Shown: positions 1-8,420, numbered from the stretch's first letter. The stretch: DNA of 64,000 bases from Dictyobacter vulcani (GCF_008974265.1 NZ_BKZW01000002.1:186001-250000), one strand, 5' to 3'. Notes: generated from the sequence alone by a model not told the origin. Program-made: numbers and translations.

Positions 1-164
1 TCTAAAGCTTCAGCTAATCGACCAAGGGTAACGGTTGTAATCTCAGCAAACGGATCGTGTACGATGCGATACACTGTCCGGTTATCTAAATCAGCCTTGC
101 GTGCTAACTTAGCTATGTTTATCCCTTTTTCCTCCGCCACCTCTTTTACTCTGAGACGCAACAT
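1..164 (-). CDS. XRE-family helix-turn-helix regulator (partial, runs off the left edge)
   Basis: The 54 visible residues begin MLRLRVKEVAEEKG and form a Cro/C1-type helix-turn-helix: a basic first helix, the recognition region around DNRTVYRIV, and the LGRLAEAL segment that precedes the last helix. The C-terminus lies outside the window. ATG at 164 is preceded by AGGAG at good spacing. It closely resembles the regulator at 8676-8894 and the broken one at 38215-38430. It is divergent from the small gene at 337, and the gap between them carries three direct repeats that are a likely operator. I infer a DNA-binding repressor of the divergent pair; the ligand or trigger is unknown. Confidence 0.85.
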   Translation of the reverse strand, partial: MLRLRVKEVAEEKGINIAKLARKADLDNRTVYRIVHDPFAEITTVTLGRLAEAL

Positions 165-255
165 TATAACGCTCCTATGTATTCATTTAAAGCCAGTGTA
201 TCAGAGCGAAGGGATTAGCAGAATATGGTAATAACGATAAGCTTTGAGAGATAGG

Positions 256-293
256 ATTGTAATGTTATGCATTGTAATGCTATCATTGTAATG
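256..293. promoter_or_regulatory. Triple direct repeat ATTGTAATG, probable operator
   Basis: ATTGTAATG occurs exactly at 256-264, 271-279 and 285-293, with periods of 15 and 14 bases, each followed by a T-rich tail. The array lies between the divergent XRE regulator (start 164) and the small gene (start 337). Regular spacing in such a place is typical of repressor or activator binding sites; binding by the adjacent regulator is an inference. Confidence 0.5.
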
Positions 294-336
294 TTGAAAA
301 CGCTTATTCATTGTATCGACCAGAAAGGAGCTTCTC

Positions 337-549
337 TTGAGTGAAGTCGCATTGTTGAGGCAGCAGATAGAAATGGAATGTGAGGCGATGAAGCACGCAA
401 TGAATAGTTTTAGAGTCACTGCCTCACACGATATTATTAATAATCGATACACCTCGATTGGAGACATACAGGAGCAATTAGCGGTTATTGTAGGCGAGCA
501 AGAGGCAGCAAAAATCGCTGTTGAAGCATATATTCAAGCGATAGGATAG
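337..549 (+). CDS. Small conserved protein, MSE/ASH family, copy 1
   Basis: 70 residues starting from TTG at 337, with AAAGGAG seven bases upstream. I recognise no named domain. The protein is predicted to be mostly helical, begins MSEVALLRQQIE, has a central TASHDIINNR segment and ends in a GEQEAAKIAVEAYI helix. The same pattern is seen at 9128-9340 (start MSEVALLRKKIE, centre TASHDVINHQ) and more distantly at 43070-43276 (centre MASHEAITAR). All three lie beside a helix-turn-helix regulator, which suggests a small partner or effector of that regulator. It is followed, 5 bases later, by the broken gene 555-1021, just as copy 2 is followed by its intact homologue. Function unknown. Confidence 0.8.
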   Translation: MSEVALLRQQIEMECEAMKHAMNSFRVTASHDIINNRYTSIGDIQEQLAVIVGEQEAAKIAVEAYIQAIG

Positions 550-554
550 TGATC

Positions 555-1021
555 ATGGATGTGAGACAAAAGAAGCCCACTTTAGAGTATATTAGAGCAC
601 ATCATTTTTTGATATCTCTACTTTCGCGATACTTGCAGGGCTAGAGACCAAAACCGTGTATCATGCTCTCTTGCGCCAGCCTATTTATCGTAGTGAAGCA
701 GTAACGATTGTCGCTACTTTGGCACAGTATATCGGTTTAGAACTATCGTTAGAATATATAGATATCGTGGTGTGGGAAGAATATCTGATCCTCTGGATTA
801 TACGTGCCAGTTCAAATACACATGAACATATAAGCGACTCATACCACTTTGTCTATGCACGTAACCAGCAACACGCCAGAGATCTATCCAGGAAATGGCT
901 TGAACATCTACCACATCTACCACATCACTCCTATACTGCCTGCCCAGATGGTTTTATGATAGGCAATATCTTTATTCCTGGATATATCCAAAAAGAAGAA
1001 TGTCAGGTACCTCTAGAATAG
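555..1021 (+). pseudogene. Frameshifted homologue of the 169-aa protein at 9344-9853
   Basis: ATG at 555 opens a frame reading MDVRQKKPTLEYIRAHHF, which stops after 29 codons. From the T6 run at 605-610 the -1 frame continues as FDISTFAILAGLETKTVYHA and stays open to 1021. The joined product aligns along its length with the intact protein at 9344-9853 (TLEHVRRHLYDIDILRDAERA there). The break sits on T TTT TTG, which has the form of a -1 ribosomal slippery heptamer, so programmed frameshifting is a formal alternative. A lost T (mutation or sequencing error) is simpler. The protein family is not one I recognise. Confidence 0.7.
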
Positions 1022-1042
1022 ATGATATATAACTGAAAATGT

Positions 1043-1094
1043 GGGTGCTGAAGAGACCACAATTTATACCATCTATAATCTTTCTTTAGCACCC
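1043..1094. terminator. Possible bidirectional terminator
   Basis: GGGTGCT at 1043-1049 pairs with AGCACCC at 1088-1094, and the adjoining AAGA/TCTT extends the stem. The loop is about 30 bases. It lies between the convergent genes ending at 1021 and 1132, where a shared terminator is expected. The long loop makes this uncertain. Confidence 0.3.
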
Positions 1095-1131
1095 TACTTC
1101 CTCATATATGAGTGTCTATTGCATCTCAAAT

Positions 1132-2472
1132 TTAGCTTTTTTGCAAGAGTACTTTGGCGATTATTCTTGGGTGTGCCAATGCAATCGGTGTTTTTACCAT
1201 ATGCAGTACCTTTAAGAAGGCGCGTAAAGCATAGGGATCACGTGGTAAAAGCATAATTAAGCGGTCCAAATACCATTGTGATAATTTTGCGATAACTCCC
1301 TGTTTTTCGGAAGCGGGCACATCGGCAATGGTTGCAAGGAGCCAGGGTGAGACTAATAGACGGGCTATTTTTCGTTGAAATTGATGGGCAAATCCTTTGC
1401 GTTTGCGTTGCCATGAGGGCAGACTGGTATCAAGCGCTTGTGCTTCCAGGGCTGCTACGGTCATGCCTTGCCCATAGATGGGGTTAAAGCTACACACTCC
1501 ATCTCCGATGACGATGAAGTTTTCTGGTTGGCGCTTCAGTCGTTCGAAGTGTCGCATACGATTGGCTGTACGGCGATATCCATAGATAGGAGAGATAGGG
1601 CGAGCATTTTTGATGCTTTCGTAGAGTATCTGGTCGGGTAAACTGTGTGCAAACTCCAGGTATTCTGTATCTTGTGTCGGTGGATAATCTTTTTGGGAAC
1701 CAGCCAGGATGACTAACCATTTTCCGCCTTCAACATCCATTAAAACACCACCACGTTTACTTTGGGTGCTTTGAATGGCGATGAATTTCCACCAGTCTTC
1801 CTGGTGGGTCTCAGGTGGCTCATATAAGCGCGTTGCATAGCCAAGATGTGTATTGATTTCGGTCTCTTGAGGGATTTCATATCCTAAGTCTTTTAGCCAC
1901 TCTGGAGCATGTGATGTAGAACCACTGGCATCGACAACTAAATCTGCTTTGAGTTCCTGAAGTATATTGTCTTCGGGCTTGTTGTGGTTCCGCTCTCGGA
2001 ATTGCACACCGCAGACTGTTTCTTGGCTTTGATCGAAGAGCAGATGAACTACTTCAAACCCTTCCATGATATGCAAGTGATCGTCTATCATCAATTCCTG
2101 ATGAATCTGCCATTCCAGGAGTAGGCGAGTGCTATTCCAGCCCTGTCCCCAGGATGTAGGGGCAAGGCGTGGGCATCGTTCACCATAGCAATAGACGGTG
2201 TCGCTGCCATAATTATGTTCGATTGCTCCATGGGTGATCAATTTCTCATGGATGCCAGGAAATAATGCTTCAATAATGTGTTGCCCTTGCAGGAGCAATG
2301 TATGTCCCTGTCGCCCCTGCGGTACACCAGGCCGAAATACGGGTTCTTGAGGGTACTGGTCTCTCTCAATAAGTGTTACCTGATCAAAGTGCTTAAGTAG
2401 AACGCGGCTTGCTAGTAATCCAGCGATCCCGCCTCCGATAACGATGGCATGTGTTTCTTGTCTGTTATGCAT
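1132..2472 (-). CDS. FAD-dependent oxidoreductase / monooxygenase-like protein
   Basis: About 446 residues. The N-terminus carries the Rossmann dinucleotide motif VIGGGIAGLLASRVL followed by an acidic end of strand 2 (LIERD). A mid-protein VVDASG segment and a C-terminal GDGVCSFNPIYGQGMTVAALEA segment match the FAD-binding GD motif of the p-hydroxybenzoate hydroxylase/halogenase-like superfamily. It probably oxidises a small organic substrate using FAD; the substrate is unknown. The ATG at 2472 has AGGTGA upstream and begins one base after the stop of the NACHT gene, so the two are translationally coupled. A GTG at 2484 is an alternative start. Pairing a STAND sensor with a redox enzyme is unusual. 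Confidence 0.85.
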   Translation of the reverse strand: MHNRQETHAIVIGGGIAGLLASRVLLKHFDQVTLIERDQYPQEPVFRPGVPQGRQGHTLLLQGQHIIEALFPGIHEKLITHGAIEHNYGSDTVYCYGERCPRLAPTSWGQGWNSTRLLLEWQIHQELMIDDHLHIMEGFEVVHLLFDQSQETVCGVQFRERNHNKPEDNILQELKADLVVDASGSTSHAPEWLKDLGYEIPQETEINTHLGYATRLYEPPETHQEDWWKFIAIQSTQSKRGGVLMDVEGGKWLVILAGSQKDYPPTQDTEYLEFAHSLPDQILYESIKNARPISPIYGYRRTANRMRHFERLKRQPENFIVIGDGVCSFNPIYGQGMTVAALEAQALDTSLPSWQRKRKGFAHQFQRKIARLLVSPWLLATIADVPASEKQGVIAKLSQWYLDRLIMLLPRDPYALRAFLKVLHMVKTPIALAHPRIIAKVLLQKS

Positions 2473-2473
2473 A

Positions 2474-5287
2474 TTATTTTTCACCTGTAGTACTTTGATG
2501 AGTGTGATCAGCTAGCCGTGCAAAATATTCTAGTAGCAAGCGATGTGAAAACATGTAGCCTCCTCCAACTTTACGTAATAGCGCCCGCTCTGCCGCATAG
2601 TTCAAGAAGAGGGTGTATTTCTTTGGTATCGCACCAGTTCTGCGAAGGTACCACCGTAAGATGATGTGCTCAATAGAGGCTCGTCCTCCATAAGCGATCC
2701 AGAAGCGGAAGCCAAAGAGCACACTGTAGACCAATATAAATCCGAGCAGTAATGTACGCCAGCCAGGAACTCCCGCTAGCCAGAAAAAGAGTCCACAGCA
2801 CACACCACCGAGAATTCCACCCACTGGACCCATAGAGCCTGCGGCGAGAAGTCCATGTTTGATCGAATTGCGAATACCAATATTGGGTTGCGTAATTGAT
2901 TGGCGTTGGTCATCTGAGAGCCGTTCTGACGACCAGCCACTATTTAAAATGCCTACCAATATACTGGCAAGGCCATTAACGGCACCAACAATGGCGCCAT
3001 ATATTATTCCATACCTCCATCCGTAAGAGACCCCATTAAAAAATGAGCTGACTGCTCCCAGGGTTATGATGATGGGTAATGCAATGGCAAGCGCCAGTAA
3101 AATACCTTTTTTGAGAATGGCGCCGCTATTTTTGATCATCGTAGACCAACTCCATACCACACTCTCGGCAGGTTCAATTATCCTGCCCAGTCCAGGAAGC
3201 AAATCGGTGCCGTTGCCCAATCCAAAAATGAGACCCGAGCCAACTCCAACAACGAAGGCATCTGTGAGAATATGTTGAGTAATGGCTCCTGCCTGGAGCG
3301 AGTAAATGGTTGCCATGCCAATCGTTTCACAGACGGTAAAGAGCGCAAAATTGACGATGCGATCCATTGGAGACCGCTTCTCTTTCAGGATACGCTGTTT
3401 CCAGCGTGTCCATTGTGATTGATCTTTTTGGTGCTGCTCATATATATCTTCTTGCTCTGATCGTAGTGCAGCCAGAAGTCCCACGACCGATCCAACCAGG
3501 ATGCCCTCAAACAAGCCAATCGCCAATCCGTGATAGATGCCAAAATACCAGCCGTTTGCGAGACTAAAGACTAACGCGGCAAATACCGCAACCACGCTCC
3601 CAAAAATGAGAGCACTGCGCAGACCACTCATCAATCCCTGGCGTAGAGAAGTGAATGAAAGAGAAGAAACTGCTTTTTTCCCTGCAATTAACACCACAAT
3701 TGCCTCGACCACATATAAAATTAGTCCCATACTGGTGCCCCCATGTAATCCTCCACCGATACCTTGAGCCATCCAGCCTAGAATGGTATTACCGAGGCCT
3801 TTACCACCTAGCCAGTAAAATAATCCCAGTTGACTTGGTTCAGAGTCTCCGCGGAAACAGGCAAAGAGCCCCCCATCGAGAGCCAAATTTACGCCAAAGA
3901 TGACGCGTATCACAGCATTGCGATACTTGATAGAGGTTGGTTCCTCTAACCAGTCAGGTTGTATGTGTTCAAGATAAAATTCAGTTTGATTACGTGTGGA
4001 CATCTGTTGTGCGAGCCAGGATAGCCAGCGTTGTATCTGTTCCTGTGTATACAATGGTGAGGCCTGGCGTTGAAGTAAGCGTTTTACATATGTCTCGAAT
4101 ATTTTGTTGCGACGTTCCTCCACATCTGCCATTGTTTGTATTTCTTCATCTGTCAGATCCTGATGGACGGTTGCTAGCACATTGAGCATGAAAGGAGTTG
4201 AAGCCATTTCCTGCAATGCTGGATCCGTTTGAAGAGCCTGCCGCATCGCCGCCAGGGAGGGACCTCCTCTTGCAACATAATCATCAATCTTCTGGATCGT
4301 CAGTGGCTGAACTTCTACTGCAGTATTTAATACAAGTTGAGAAGGTAGGGCAGCATAGACTGTAGAGCGGCAGCAGACTACCATTGAGACAAATCCATGA
4401 TCTTTCCGATAAGCATTGATGGCTGCAATACAGCTTGCACGCACTTCTTCATTGACCTCATCCAATCCATCGAGCAGCGTAACTACTTTATCTCCCGAAA
4501 TCCATTTCTTTGCTAGACGGATGGGTACCAGATATTTCGTATTTAATTCTTCCTCCAACCATTGGTCTAATGGGAGTTGCTTATTTGCCCAGGATGACAA
4601 ATGGAAAATAACTGGAATTGGCTGCTTTTCGTCAACTTGAGCACGTTTGATGAGATTACTTGTTAGTTCTAGCAGTAGCGTTGTTTTTCCTGAGCCCGGC
4701 TCACCCAGGATGAGTAATTCTCTATCCGCTTCATCATAGACTTCAGCGATGCATTTACTCGTCAAGTCAGGTGGCGCTGGGTGATCCGCCAGGATATCTG
4801 TGTTCCATAGCTTTGCCACTGCATCTGATCGTATTTGTAGGTCAAGTGAGATCAATGAATGACTGGCAATATGATCCAGTACACCTGTAATCCAGCGTGT
4901 TTGCACACGCTTCAGCATGCGGTAACGATTTTCATCTGTGTCGCTATGCTGAAACATCATGAATGGGGCTCTATGTATGAATGGATGATGTTCTGCTTCT
5001 GCTACAATCTCGATGTCTGAGAATGAGGATGTGTCATCATCGTTTGGAGATATATCTATCTCTGCGGTTGTTTGTGGGAAAGGATATAATCCTAGCTCCT
5101 CCGGAGATTTTTTTAATGCGCGGCTCAAACGAGCAAGCAAATCAGGACTGGGTGAGCGTTTTCGATGTTCCCAACTCCGTACTGTCGCCTCTGCAACTCC
5201 AAGTGCATCCGCCAGATCTTTTTGTGTCCAGCCATGTTCCACCCGCGAGCGTCGTAATGCCTCATTTATGTTCTTTCCATCATTCAT
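2474..5287 (-). CDS. XRE-NACHT multi-pass membrane STAND protein
   Basis: About 937 residues from the preferred ATG at 5287 (an upstream start at 5326 is also open). An XRE helix-turn-helix occupies roughly residues 5-60 (TQKDLADALGVAEATVRSWE). A NACHT NTPase follows, with Walker A GEPGSGKTT near residue 195-203 and Walker B VVTLLDGLDE near 268-277. The C-terminal half is a series of glycine-rich hydrophobic segments that predict many membrane spans, ending in a short soluble tail containing SHRLLLEYFARLA. STAND NTPases are signal-triggered switches; bacterial NACHT proteins include antiphage sensors. Here one chain joins a DNA-binding head, a switch and a membrane domain. It forms a coupled operon with the FAD oxidoreductase. 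A role in defence or regulation is inference. Confidence 0.88.
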   Translation of the reverse strand: MNDGKNINEALRRSRVEHGWTQKDLADALGVAEATVRSWEHRKRSPSPDLLARLSRALKKSPEELGLYPFPQTTAEIDISPNDDDTSSFSDIEIVAEAEHHPFIHRAPFMMFQHSDTDENRYRMLKRVQTRWITGVLDHIASHSLISLDLQIRSDAVAKLWNTDILADHPAPPDLTSKCIAEVYDEADRELLILGEPGSGKTTLLLELTSNLIKRAQVDEKQPIPVIFHLSSWANKQLPLDQWLEEELNTKYLVPIRLAKKWISGDKVVTLLDGLDEVNEEVRASCIAAINAYRKDHGFVSMVVCCRSTVYAALPSQLVLNTAVEVQPLTIQKIDDYVARGGPSLAAMRQALQTDPALQEMASTPFMLNVLATVHQDLTDEEIQTMADVEERRNKIFETYVKRLLQRQASPLYTQEQIQRWLSWLAQQMSTRNQTEFYLEHIQPDWLEEPTSIKYRNAVIRVIFGVNLALDGGLFACFRGDSEPSQLGLFYWLGGKGLGNTILGWMAQGIGGGLHGGTSMGLILYVVEAIVVLIAGKKAVSSLSFTSLRQGLMSGLRSALIFGSVVAVFAALVFSLANGWYFGIYHGLAIGLFEGILVGSVVGLLAALRSEQEDIYEQHQKDQSQWTRWKQRILKEKRSPMDRIVNFALFTVCETIGMATIYSLQAGAITQHILTDAFVVGVGSGLIFGLGNGTDLLPGLGRIIEPAESVVWSWSTMIKNSGAILKKGILLALAIALPIIITLGAVSSFFNGVSYGWRYGIIYGAIVGAVNGLASILVGILNSGWSSERLSDDQRQSITQPNIGIRNSIKHGLLAAGSMGPVGGILGGVCCGLFFWLAGVPGWRTLLLGFILVYSVLFGFRFWIAYGGRASIEHIILRWYLRRTGAIPKKYTLFLNYAAERALLRKVGGGYMFSHRLLLEYFARLADHTHQSTTGEK

Positions 5288-5603
5288 TTTATAATTCCAC
5301 AACCATCTACAAAAACATTGCTGCACAATTTATTCAATAAAAAATTATATTTACCCATAGCATAAATATAATTTCATCAATAATTCTATCCATTTTTGTT
5401 GATTGTGGCAATTGTGTAGCTAGTATGTCTGGTATTCACAGCTCAAAAGCAGGCATAATATGGCTTGTTTATTGGTTTCTCACCCATAGGCACAACTTTT
5501 CTGTGTTTACCAAATTCGATAAATACTTTATATGCTTCATCAGATGATCATACTCTTGATTTCATTTATTCCTGTATCTTACAAAGCTGAGGCTTATTCA
5601 TCC
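5288..5603. other. Intergenic region, no gene seen
   Basis: AT-rich spacer of about 315 bases between the NACHT gene start and the end of the upstream resolvase-like gene. It must hold the NACHT promoter, but no convincing -35/-10 pair or structured element stands out. Confidence 0.4.
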
Positions 5604-6026
5604 TCATTGTTTCGACGATAAACGAAGGTAGCGCACAATATCTCCCAGATCAAAGATATGGCGTTGAGTAGGAGCAGGCAAGAGCGTGAGGTTTTGCTGA
5701 AAAATACTGATCGGTCTGGGATACAAACAAATAATTTCTACCCGACAGTTTTGAGCTTCTTGTAAAAAGTGGAGGACCTGGCCAATATGCGAGCAGTGAA
5801 CTTGTAACAGTGAAGGTATGCACAGGATCTGAAATGCTCTGTTATTCATTGCCTGTTTCATTTCGCGAAAAATAGGTTTGCTCATGCCTGTATCTTTATA
5901 AATAGCTTGAAAAGTATATCGGTTTTCTCTACAGTAGTTATATGTTCTTCGGATAACAGCCGGTTCATCTTCTCTGAGCCCAAGCGTATGAAAATACAGG
6001 GCGACTTGTGGTGTGATACTTTGCAT
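5604..6026 (-). CDS. Resolvase-domain-like protein lacking the catalytic serine
   Basis: 140 residues. The order of segments follows the N-terminal domain of serine recombinases: a first strand (VALYFHTLGL), a helix (YNYCRENRY), a YKDTGMSKPIFREMKQAM segment equivalent to the D-x-x-S-G...R-P stretch, a hydrophobic strand (FQILCIPSL), and a helix then strand (VEIICLYP). The Y-x-R-x-S catalytic motif near the N-terminus is absent, and there is no C-terminal DNA-binding domain. A catalytic recombinase is therefore unlikely; a structural or regulatory derivative is possible. It lies 77 bases downstream of its paralogue at 6104-6505, in the same direction, so they probably form an operon. Confidence 0.6.
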   Translation of the reverse strand: MQSITPQVALYFHTLGLREDEPAVIRRTYNYCRENRYTFQAIYKDTGMSKPIFREMKQAMNNRAFQILCIPSLLQVHCSHIGQVLHFLQEAQNCRVEIICLYPRPISIFQQNLTLLPAPTQRHIFDLGDIVRYLRLSSKQ

Positions 6027-6103
6027 AGTTTCTGCCTTTGCTTGTTATGGTATGCAAGGAAAGAGGCATCACTATCAAAAAGTTGATGCCTCCTGGTTGA
6101 TTA

Positions 6104-6505
6104 CTATCTGTATCGTAGACAGCGAACAACGTCATCTAAATTGGTTGTTTGCTCCATCGACTGTGGAACGATGGCTAATGCCTGCGTATAGAGGTTGATT
6201 GGTGTTGGTGTTAGACAAACAATGTCTACATGGGCTTCTTGAGCGTCGATTAGGAAATTGAGCAGTTGTCCCAATTGATTTTCATAGATATGCTCAACCG
6301 ATGGGATCAGGAGTAGATGGAAAGCCCGCTCTTCCATCATTTCTCTTACCGACTGAAGGACCGGTTGCGAACTTCCAGTATCCTGGTAAATGTATTCAAG
6401 TGAATAATCATGACCCTGACAATAGTCGAGCGCAACCTGCCGAATTTCTGTAAAATCCCCCTGATATCCAACATAGAGGGCTGCTTTAGCCGTCACAAAG
6501 TTCAT
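6104..6505 (-). CDS. Resolvase-domain-like protein, paralogue of 5604-6026
   Basis: 133 residues with the same fold pattern as its neighbour: ALYVGYQGD in place of the catalytic-serine strand, YIYQDTGSSQPVLQSVREMM matching the D-x-x-S-G region, FHLLLIPSV as a core strand, and VDIVCLTPTPINLY. Both paralogues end in a related tail (LGDIVRYLR / LDDVVRCLR), which is not part of the usual recombinase domain. AAGGAAG lies upstream of the ATG at 6505. The arginine and serine residues used in DNA cleavage are not seen, so I infer a non-catalytic role. The pair arose by tandem duplication. Confidence 0.6.
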   Translation of the reverse strand: MNFVTAKAALYVGYQGDFTEIRQVALDYCQGHDYSLEYIYQDTGSSQPVLQSVREMMEERAFHLLLIPSVEHIYENQLGQLLNFLIDAQEAHVDIVCLTPTPINLYTQALAIVPQSMEQTTNLDDVVRCLRYR

Positions 6506-6952
6506 TGTCTACTTCCTTTTCTTTATTCATAATAGAGAAACTGTTCATTTTGTAGTAGTTCAATGTTACAGGCTATGAAGGCAGCAAAGAATAGACAATT
6601 TTTGGCAATTTTGCTTGAATTACAGGGGCGTAATATGGAGACATTTTTGGCTTAAGGAACACTAGTTGTTCGTACAAGTACACTGACCTCATTATTGGCA
6701 GGTTTCTGTCAATAAAAATAGTTCTTCCCACAGGATACATAATGAGATGCAAGCTAGTAGCAAAAACGAAGAAAGACTTCTAATGAGAAAATAATCACAT
6801 CTTTTATCATTAGAGATCTCTCTGCTTTTTCTCGCTGTAAAGGACAGTTTTAAAAAGCAGCGGGTTGAGGTGGATCTCTGGATTGAGATCTCCAGATGTG
6901 TTACACTCCAAGTAGAGCCTTGGGATGCTTGAGCAAAACGGAGGAGTGCGTT
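6506..6952. other. Intergenic region between divergent genes
   Basis: About 445 bases of AT-rich sequence between divergently oriented genes. A short inverted repeat, GATCTC at 6873-6878 with GAGATC at 6885-6890, lies 60 bases before the start at 6953 and may be an operator. No coding sequence can be supported; the minus-strand frame at 6692-7090 overlaps the next gene and looks like a shadow. Confidence 0.35.
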
Positions 6953-7501
6953 ATGCCGCCTGATCTGAATATTTATGGTTTGACGAAACACCGCGATGCT
7001 GTCACCATTGACCGTTTTCTCGATACCTATGTGGATCGCGTGAAAAGTTGGGATCGCGGAAACAAAGAATTGATAATAGAACCGCTGCATCTCACGACTC
7101 CAGGTACAGGAGAAGAAAGCGCTGAGTGGGAGCCCACTATCTTTGAGTGGGAACCAGAGCTAACACTGGCGCACATCATTGAACGAGGTCTTGCCTCGCC
7201 ACGTCGTGCTTTTACTGTCTATCTCACCCCGAAACGGGGAGACCTGACAATGGTGATTTTGAGGTTTACCTCTGATGACCAACTCATCCTAGGGGTCGCG
7301 ATTGATGATGAGGGTGCTAAACCAGAGAACGAAAAGAGAGCGAAGGAACTTTTAGTCCAATTAGTGGAAGAGTATGCCTGTCATATGGGAATCATTTTGG
7401 TGGAACAGCCTCCGCCCCGGAGTGAAATGAGTTTTTATGCTAGCGCGAAGGAACCTCTCGCAGTCTTTTTTAACACCTTTCCTGAGAAGCCAGTACCCTA
7501 G
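6953..7501 (+). CDS. Hypothetical protein
   Basis: 182 residues from ATG at 6953, chosen because GGAGG lies nine bases upstream; an in-frame GTG at 6896 is less likely. The protein is acidic and soluble, with alternating strands such as RRAFTVYLTPKRGDLTMVILRF and a helical segment ENEKRAKELLVQLVEEYAC, ending in EPLAVFFNTFPEKPVP. No signal peptide or membrane span is seen. I do not recognise the family. The strand-helix organisation with a conserved GVAIDDEG turn could fit a small immunity-like or DUF domain, but this is speculation. It stands alone, upstream of an integrase remnant. Confidence 0.65.
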   Translation: MPPDLNIYGLTKHRDAVTIDRFLDTYVDRVKSWDRGNKELIIEPLHLTTPGTGEESAEWEPTIFEWEPELTLAHIIERGLASPRRAFTVYLTPKRGDLTMVILRFTSDDQLILGVAIDDEGAKPENEKRAKELLVQLVEEYACHMGIILVEQPPPRSEMSFYASAKEPLAVFFNTFPEKPVP

Positions 7502-7551
7502 CTCTCAAAACCTCTCATTTTAGCTGCACTATATATACCTCATCCTTACAG

Positions 7552-7737
7552 GAAACGCAACAACGGCGTAAATATTCTCAGGTCCTTTTACCTTCACCTG
7601 ATATATGAATATACATTGCGCTGCCCTCTCACAAGCGTTTGAAGCCTGATGATTATGATCGAGTCATGGCTTTAATGGTTTCAGAGCAACTTGGCCATCA
7701 CCGCATCGATGTGATGCTGCGTCACTATTTACGGTAA
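7552..7737 (+). pseudogene. Decayed C-terminus of a tyrosine recombinase
   Basis: One frame reads TQQRRKYSQ, an in-frame TGA at 7606, then LKPDDYDRVMALMVSEQLGH and HRIDVMLRHYLR to the stop at 7735. This aligns without gaps of note to the last 60 residues of the intact integrase at 13990-14868 (RREYAQ ... LKSDAYDRHAAMTVSEQLGH ... HRIDVVLRHYLR). The His and Tyr of the active site are still encoded, but no N-terminal part and no start exist here. It is the footprint of a second, older integrated element. Confidence 0.8.
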
Positions 7738-7815
7738 AAAGATAAAAGCATTTTTACCACATACTGCCCTTTGAAGACGATTTTGGCGTAGAATTCAAAT
7801 GCAACACTATATGAG

Positions 7816-7910
7816 CTCGACTTTGTACATTTTTCGCTTTTTGAGCTGAGAAAAAACCTGGATCGTCATTCTTCTGTGAGCTCATTTTTCTACTTTTGTA
7901 CAAAGTCGAG
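7816..7910. repeat. 13-bp perfect inverted repeat, 69-bp spacer
   Basis: CTCGACTTTGTAC at 7816-7828 is the exact reverse complement of GTACAAAGTCGAG at 7898-7910. The right arm ends 21 bases before the start codon at 7932. It could be a paired operator, the ends of a miniature mobile element, or a large stem in the 5' leader of the next gene. Confidence 0.5.
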
Positions 7911-7931
7911 ATGAGAAAGGAACGATGTGCG

Positions 7932-8420
7932 ATGGCGATGAACCATGATTTCTGGCTTTTTCGAGAAGGAGAACGTGCTTACACGGATTACAGCGATCTT
8001 CTTCCTCGGCAAGATGCGCCAGTGAGTCTCGACGATGATGTTTTGCGATATTTTGGTGATACATTAGCATGGATACCAACGTTTAATCCGGCAAAGAATG
8101 AGCAAGGGAATGGGTTGAATTGGTGGGGTCCAACGATTATTCATCAGACTGGTGGAATCCTCTTTCATCGTGTATGGACCTCATGGGCACAACTCTTTGC
8201 TTCTGGCCCGCAACAGTTGAGATTGCAAGGGGACTTTACGTGGCAATGGCCATTTGATGAGTCTCAACACCTCGTAAATGAAAACCATCTGCATCTGCTC
8301 GGAAGTTATGAGCATTTGGAAATGGACCGGGATTGGTTGGTGCGGATGCTTACCACACTTGCTTGGTTTGGGGAGCAAGCGACCACAGGTGAGTTTTTCA
8401 TTCTTCATCTGGGGATCTAA
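7932..8420 (+). CDS. Hypothetical protein, paralogue of 37664-38158
   Basis: 162 residues from ATG at 7932, chosen because AAGGA lies at workable spacing and because the paralogue begins at the same motif (MAMNHDFWL here, MPMVHDFWL there). The two share long blocks: RQDAPVSLDDD/RRDAPVRLHDD, WIPTFNPAK/WIPTLNPSK, GLNWWGPTIIHQTGG/GLNWYGSTIINQTGG, QQLRLQGDFTWQWPFDES, and a C-terminal FGEQATTGEFFILHLGI. It is tryptophan-rich, soluble and acidic. No domain is recognised. Both copies lie close to an XRE regulator of the same subfamily, which suggests a regulator-target module. Earlier in-frame starts at 7896 and 7911 overlap the inverted repeat. Confidence 0.8.
   Translation: MAMNHDFWLFREGERAYTDYSDLLPRQDAPVSLDDDVLRYFGDTLAWIPTFNPAKNEQGNGLNWWGPTIIHQTGGILFHRVWTSWAQLFASGPQQLRLQGDFTWQWPFDESQHLVNENHLHLLGSYEHLEMDRDWLVRMLTTLAWFGEQATTGEFFILHLGI

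Noticed and set aside
1041..1256. 71-residue plus-strand frame
   Set aside because: It runs into the FAD oxidoreductase on the other strand and has no ribosome site; antisense shadow.
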